Source of the DNA: Lachnospiraceae bacterium
Lineage (GTDB): Bacteria > Bacillota > Clostridia > Lachnospirales > Lachnospiraceae
Assembly (NCBI GenBank): GCA_900753685.1
Contig: CAAEAB010000133.1
Coordinates: 1-9,624, forward strand
Direction: 5' to 3'
Length of the DNA stretch: 9,624 nucleotides
Part shown: piece by piece, positions 7,038 to 9,624 of the stretch
Layout of the letters: the number at the start of each line of letters is the position of its first letter
Numbering within the stretch: the first letter of the stretch is position 1
Notes under the pieces: generated by a model
Database searches by the model: none
The model's input: only the letters and a program-made list of their open reading frames with translations
What the model was told of the DNA's origin: nothing
Position numbers and translations under genes: made by a program

Positions 7038-7787
7038 ATGAAAAGAAATATTAAATTACTTATGGAATATGACGGCGGACGCTATGATGGATGGCAGCGT
7101 CTCGGAAAGAAGAGCGGCGGCACAACGATTCAGGGAAAGATTGAAGAAGTGCTTTCAAAAATGACGGGGGACGCTGTGGAGCTGATTGGTTCTGGACGGA
7201 CAGACGCGGGGGTTCATGCCCGTGGTCAGGTGGCTAATTTTCATACGAACAGTGATATGAAGTGTTGGGAGATGAAGTATTATCTGAACCGGTATCTGCC
7301 CCAGGACATTGGGGTCCTTTATGTTTCGGATGTGCCGGAGAAGTTTCACAGCAGGTTGAATGCTAAATCAAAGCGGTATATTTACCGGGTGGCCACAGGG
7401 GATGTGCCGTCGGTTTTTGACCGACGGTACACGTGGTATTGTTTTGATCGGCTGGATACGGGGCTTATGAAGGAAGGGGCGGCGCTCATGCTGGGAGAGC
7501 ATGACTTTAAGGGCTTTTCTTCGGTGAAAAAGACGAATAAATCTACGGTCCGCACGGTCAGCCGGATTGATATGGATGTGAAGGAACGGGAGATTGACTT
7601 GATATTTGAGGGCAATGGTTTTCTTTATCATATGGTTCGTATTATGGCAGGCACGTTGATTGAGATTGGAACCGGGGACAGGGAGGCGGAAACAGTCAAA
7701 GAGGTTTTTCGGACGAGGGATCGGGAGAAAGCCGGAATAACGCTGCCGCCGCAGGGACTATTTCTGGATGAAGTATTCTATGAGTGA
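7038..7787 (+). CDS. truA: tRNA pseudouridine(38-40) synthase TruA
   Basis: Converts uridines 38-40 of the tRNA anticodon stem-loop to pseudouridine. From ATG 7038 the protein is 249 residues, normal for TruA, and starts MKRNIKLLMEYDGGRYDGWQ as the family does. The catalytic aspartate is D56 in GSGRTDAGVHA (51-61). Other family marks are the AKSKRYIYRV strand, the FEGNGFLYHMVRIMAGTL block near the C-terminus, and the closing LPPQGLFLDEVFY. In-frame ATGs at 6981 and 6993 would add up to 19 residues, but they lie inside the terminator hairpin and the extra residues do not resemble TruA. The ribosome site is weak: AGGGA at 7021-7025, 12 bases away, or a poor GGA nearer the start. ptsI follows after 25 bases on the same strand, so the two are probably co-transcribed. 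Confidence 0.95.
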   Translation: MKRNIKLLMEYDGGRYDGWQRLGKKSGGTTIQGKIEEVLSKMTGDAVELIGSGRTDAGVHARGQVANFHTNSDMKCWEMKYYLNRYLPQDIGVLYVSDVPEKFHSRLNAKSKRYIYRVATGDVPSVFDRRYTWYCFDRLDTGLMKEGAALMLGEHDFKGFSSVKKTNKSTVRTVSRIDMDVKEREIDLIFEGNGFLYHMVRIMAGTLIEIGTGDREAETVKEVFRTRDREKAGITLPPQGLFLDEVFYE

Positions 7788-7812
7788 GAAAATCCAATAG
7801 GAGGCTGGAGAA

Positions 7813-9426
7813 ATGGTTAAAATTGAAGGGAAATCCGTTTTTGGCGGAGTTGCCATCGGACCCATTGGAATTTTAAAGAAAAAGGATAAAAAAGTCATCC
7901 GTAGTCATGTGGAGCAGACAGAAGAGGAAATAAAGCGTTATGAGAATGCTTCGAAGGAGGCGGAAATACAGCTTCAGCAGCTTTATGATAAGGCGTTGGA
8001 TGAGGTTGGAGAAGCCAATGCGGATATTTTTCATGTCCATCAGCTTATGCTTTCTGATATGGATTATGTGGAGTCCATTACGAATATGATTCGGATGCAG
8101 AATGTCAATGCGGAATATGCCATTGCCATGACCAGCGATAATTTTTCCACTCTTTTTGAAATGATGGATGATGATTATATGCGGGCCAGAGCAGCAGATG
8201 TCAAGGATGTTTCCAATCGGCTGATACAGATTTTAAATGGTCAGGGGGATGATCCGCTCCAGGGGGATGAGCCGGTCATTCTTGCGGCGGATGACCTTGC
8301 GCCAAGTGAAACGGTCCAGTTAGATAAGTCCAGGATTCTGGCCTTTGTGACCCGTTATGGTTCGGCAAATTCACATACGGCCATTCTGGCCCGGACAATG
8401 AATATTCCGGCCATTGTCGGTGCAGATTTTCCGGAGGATTGTGAAGGAAAAATGGCGGTGGTGGACGGCGCCGAGGGCTGTCTGTATATCGAGCCGGAAC
8501 CGGAGCTGCTTCATCAAATGGAAGAAAAGCGAAGGGCTGAACAGAAAAAAAAGGATCTTCTCCAGACATTGAAGGGGAAAGAGGATGTTACTCTAAAAGG
8601 GAAAAAGATTCATCTTTACGCAAATGTGGGAAATGTTTCGGATGTGATGACCGCATTGGAAAACGACGCCTCCGGAATCGGTCTGTTCCGAAGCGAGTTT
8701 TTATATTTGGAAAAAGACCATTATCCGACGGAAGAAGACCAGTTTCATGTATATAAAACCGTGGCGGAAACCATGGCGGGAAAAAAGGTTATTATCCGCA
8801 CCTTGGATATCGGCGCGGATAAACAGATTGACTATTTTGACATGGAGCCGGAAGAAAATCCGGCCATGGGTTACCGGGCCATTCGCATTTGTCTGGATAG
8901 GGAAGATGTGTTTAAAACCCAGATCCGTGCAATTTATCGGGCCAGCGCCTATGGAAATATCGGGATTATGTATCCGATGATCATTTCTGTCGATGAAGTC
9001 AAAAGGATTAAAGAAATTTCTGCCAGCGTCCGCAGAGAGCTTTCTGAAGCGGGAATATCCTTTGGCGATGTGGAAGAGGGTATTATGATTGAGACGCCGG
9101 CGGCAGCCATAATCAGTGATTTGCTCGCCAAAGAGGTGGATTTTTTCAGTATCGGCACAAACGATCTTTCTCAATATACTCTGGCAATTGATCGGCAGAA
9201 CCCAAAGCTGGATCCGTTTTTTGATGCCCATCATCCGGCGGTTATGCGGCTTCTTCAAATGGTTGCGGATAATGCCCACAAGGCGGGCATCTGGGTTGGC
9301 ATTTGCGGTGAGCTTGGCGCCGACCTAACTTTGACGGAAGACTTTATCCATATGGGGATGGATGAGCTTTCGGTGTCCCCGGCTATGGTATTGCCGGTTC
9401 GGAAGAAAATCCGGGAGACAACTTAA
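7813..9426 (+). CDS. ptsI: Phosphoenolpyruvate-protein phosphotransferase (PTS Enzyme I)
   Basis: First enzyme of the sugar phosphotransferase system: it takes phosphate from phosphoenolpyruvate and passes it to HPr in the cytoplasm. The phosphorylated histidine is H188 in GSANSHTAILAR, a variant of the classical GG-x-TSH motif. The PEP-binding barrel shows R293 (GLFRSEF), R329 (IIRTLDIGADK), E427 (MIETPAA), N450-D451 (GTNDLSQYT), R461 and catalytic C498 (ICGELGAD), all at positions matching the E. coli enzyme within about four residues. The protein is 537 residues; family members are usually about 570. The loss is at the C-terminus, where about 34 residues after the last conserved block are absent. 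A TAGGAGG site (7798-7804) eight bases upstream supports the start. No HPr gene (ptsH) is adjacent, though ptsH often precedes ptsI. No clear terminator follows. Confidence 0.95.
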   Translation: MVKIEGKSVFGGVAIGPIGILKKKDKKVIRSHVEQTEEEIKRYENASKEAEIQLQQLYDKALDEVGEANADIFHVHQLMLSDMDYVESITNMIRMQNVNAEYAIAMTSDNFSTLFEMMDDDYMRARAADVKDVSNRLIQILNGQGDDPLQGDEPVILAADDLAPSETVQLDKSRILAFVTRYGSANSHTAILARTMNIPAIVGADFPEDCEGKMAVVDGAEGCLYIEPEPELLHQMEEKRRAEQKKKDLLQTLKGKEDVTLKGKKIHLYANVGNVSDVMTALENDASGIGLFRSEFLYLEKDHYPTEEDQFHVYKTVAETMAGKKVIIRTLDIGADKQIDYFDMEPEENPAMGYRAIRICLDREDVFKTQIRAIYRASAYGNIGIMYPMIISVDEVKRIKEISASVRRELSEAGISFGDVEEGIMIETPAAAIISDLLAKEVDFFSIGTNDLSQYTLAIDRQNPKLDPFFDAHHPAVMRLLQMVADNAHKAGIWVGICGELGADLTLTEDFIHMGMDELSVSPAMVLPVRKKIRETT

Positions 9427-9489
9427 AATTCAATTTGAAATTCGGCAGATAACTTAAAGAATTCCCTTCCCCTTACAGGATAAATATAT

Positions 9490-9495
9490 TATAAT
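9490..9495 (+). promoter_or_regulatory. Perfect -10 element TATAAT upstream of the last gene
   Basis: TATAAT matches the sigma-A -10 consensus exactly, 36 bases before the ATG at 9532. The -35 position at 17-base spacing reads TTCCCC (9467-9472), a poor match; CTTACA (9472-9477) is better but only 12 bases away. A second possible promoter upstream is TTGAAA (9435-9440) with AAGAAT (9457-9462), spacing 16. Either could drive the last gene, or it could be read from ptsI, since I see no terminator in 9427-9490. Confidence 0.4.
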
Positions 9496-9508
9496 TAGGT
9501 GATAAACA

Positions 9509-9535
9509 ATGTACAGAAAGAGGAGATCAGAATGA
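9509..9535 (+). CDS. Possible 8-codon leader ORF (MYRKRRSE)
   Basis: ATG at 9509 is preceded by AGGTGAT (9497-9503), an uninterrupted match to the 16S anti-Shine-Dalgarno, with five bases between. The ORF encodes a very basic octapeptide and ends at a TGA that overlaps the next gene's ATG as ATGA (9532-9535). It also contains the ribosome site of that next gene. This could be a translationally coupled leader peptide or chance. If the TATAAT at 9490 is the active promoter, transcription would start near 9502 and remove most of this ribosome site. Confidence 0.2.
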   Translation: MYRKRRSE

Positions 9536-9624
9536 ATAAACGACAGCAGGCGATAGAGCTTCTTGAAATTATACCGGAAAATAAAATGGATTACATTATT
9601 GCCTTTTTGCAGGGGGCGGCGATC
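9532..9624 (+). CDS. Unrecognised protein, N-terminal 31 codons only (cut by window edge)
   Basis: The ATG at 9532 has a good ribosome site, AGAGGAG (9519-9525), six bases upstream, and the frame stays open to the window end. The visible residues are charged at first (MNKRQQ), then helical in character (AIELLEIIPENKMDYIIAFLQG). The pattern resembles the start of small, mostly uncharacterised helical proteins of Clostridia, some of them next to toxin genes, but 31 residues are too few to assign a family and I assign no function. The spacing from ptsI (105 bases) and the promoter-like TATAAT suggest it may be an independent transcription unit. Confidence 0.65.
   Translation, partial: MNKRQQAIELLEIIPENKMDYIIAFLQGAAI

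Noticed and set aside
8701..9279. Minus-strand open frame of 192 codons inside ptsI
   Set aside because: It lies entirely within the conserved PEP-binding barrel coding region and its translation shows no family features; a shadow of the ptsI codon pattern.
9427..9443. TTCAA-T-TTGAA palindrome after ptsI as a CodY-type or terminator site
   Set aside because: It matches the CodY box poorly, the stem is AT-only with a one-base centre, and no T tract follows.

Overview
The window looks like chromosomal DNA from a Gram-positive Clostridia-type bacterium (Bacillota), most likely Lachnospiraceae or a close relative. The basis is strong AGGAGG-type ribosome binding sites, a lipoprotein-type solute-binding protein with a Ser/Thr/Glu-rich linker, mid-range base composition with AT-rich promoters, and the protein subtypes (a fused Opp/Dpp ATPase, a short Enzyme I). 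This placement is inference; nothing in the window fixes genus or species.

Layout. Positions 1-1600 (minus strand) hold the N-terminal 533 codons of oligoendopeptidase F (pepF), cut by the left edge. A 169-bp gap (1601-1769) carries two back-to-back promoters, one for pepF and one for a plus-strand operon. That operon (1770-6905) encodes a complete peptide-type ABC importer: a lipoprotein binding protein, two permeases, and one polypeptide carrying both ATPase domains. A hairpin lies between the binding-protein gene and the first permease gene. The 132-bp gap after the operon contains a good intrinsic-terminator hairpin at about 6974-7012. Next come truA (tRNA pseudouridine synthase, true start 7038) and, 25 bp later, ptsI (PTS Enzyme I). 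The last ~200 bp hold a promoter-like region, a possible 8-codon leader ORF, and the first 31 codons of an unrecognised protein that runs off the right edge.

How the genes work together. The importer and PepF make a coherent pair: the transporter would bring oligopeptides into the cytoplasm and PepF, a zinc metallopeptidase, would cut them. Their promoters share a control region small enough that one bound regulator or polymerase could affect both. truA and ptsI are housekeeping genes with no obvious link to peptide uptake.

I saw no mobile element, CRISPR array, tRNA, rRNA or clear riboswitch. I did not find a convincing novel system. The points most worth a second look are the interlocked divergent promoters, the terminator-like hairpin that leaves little room for a truA promoter, the shortened second ATPase domain, and the mini-ORF before the last gene.
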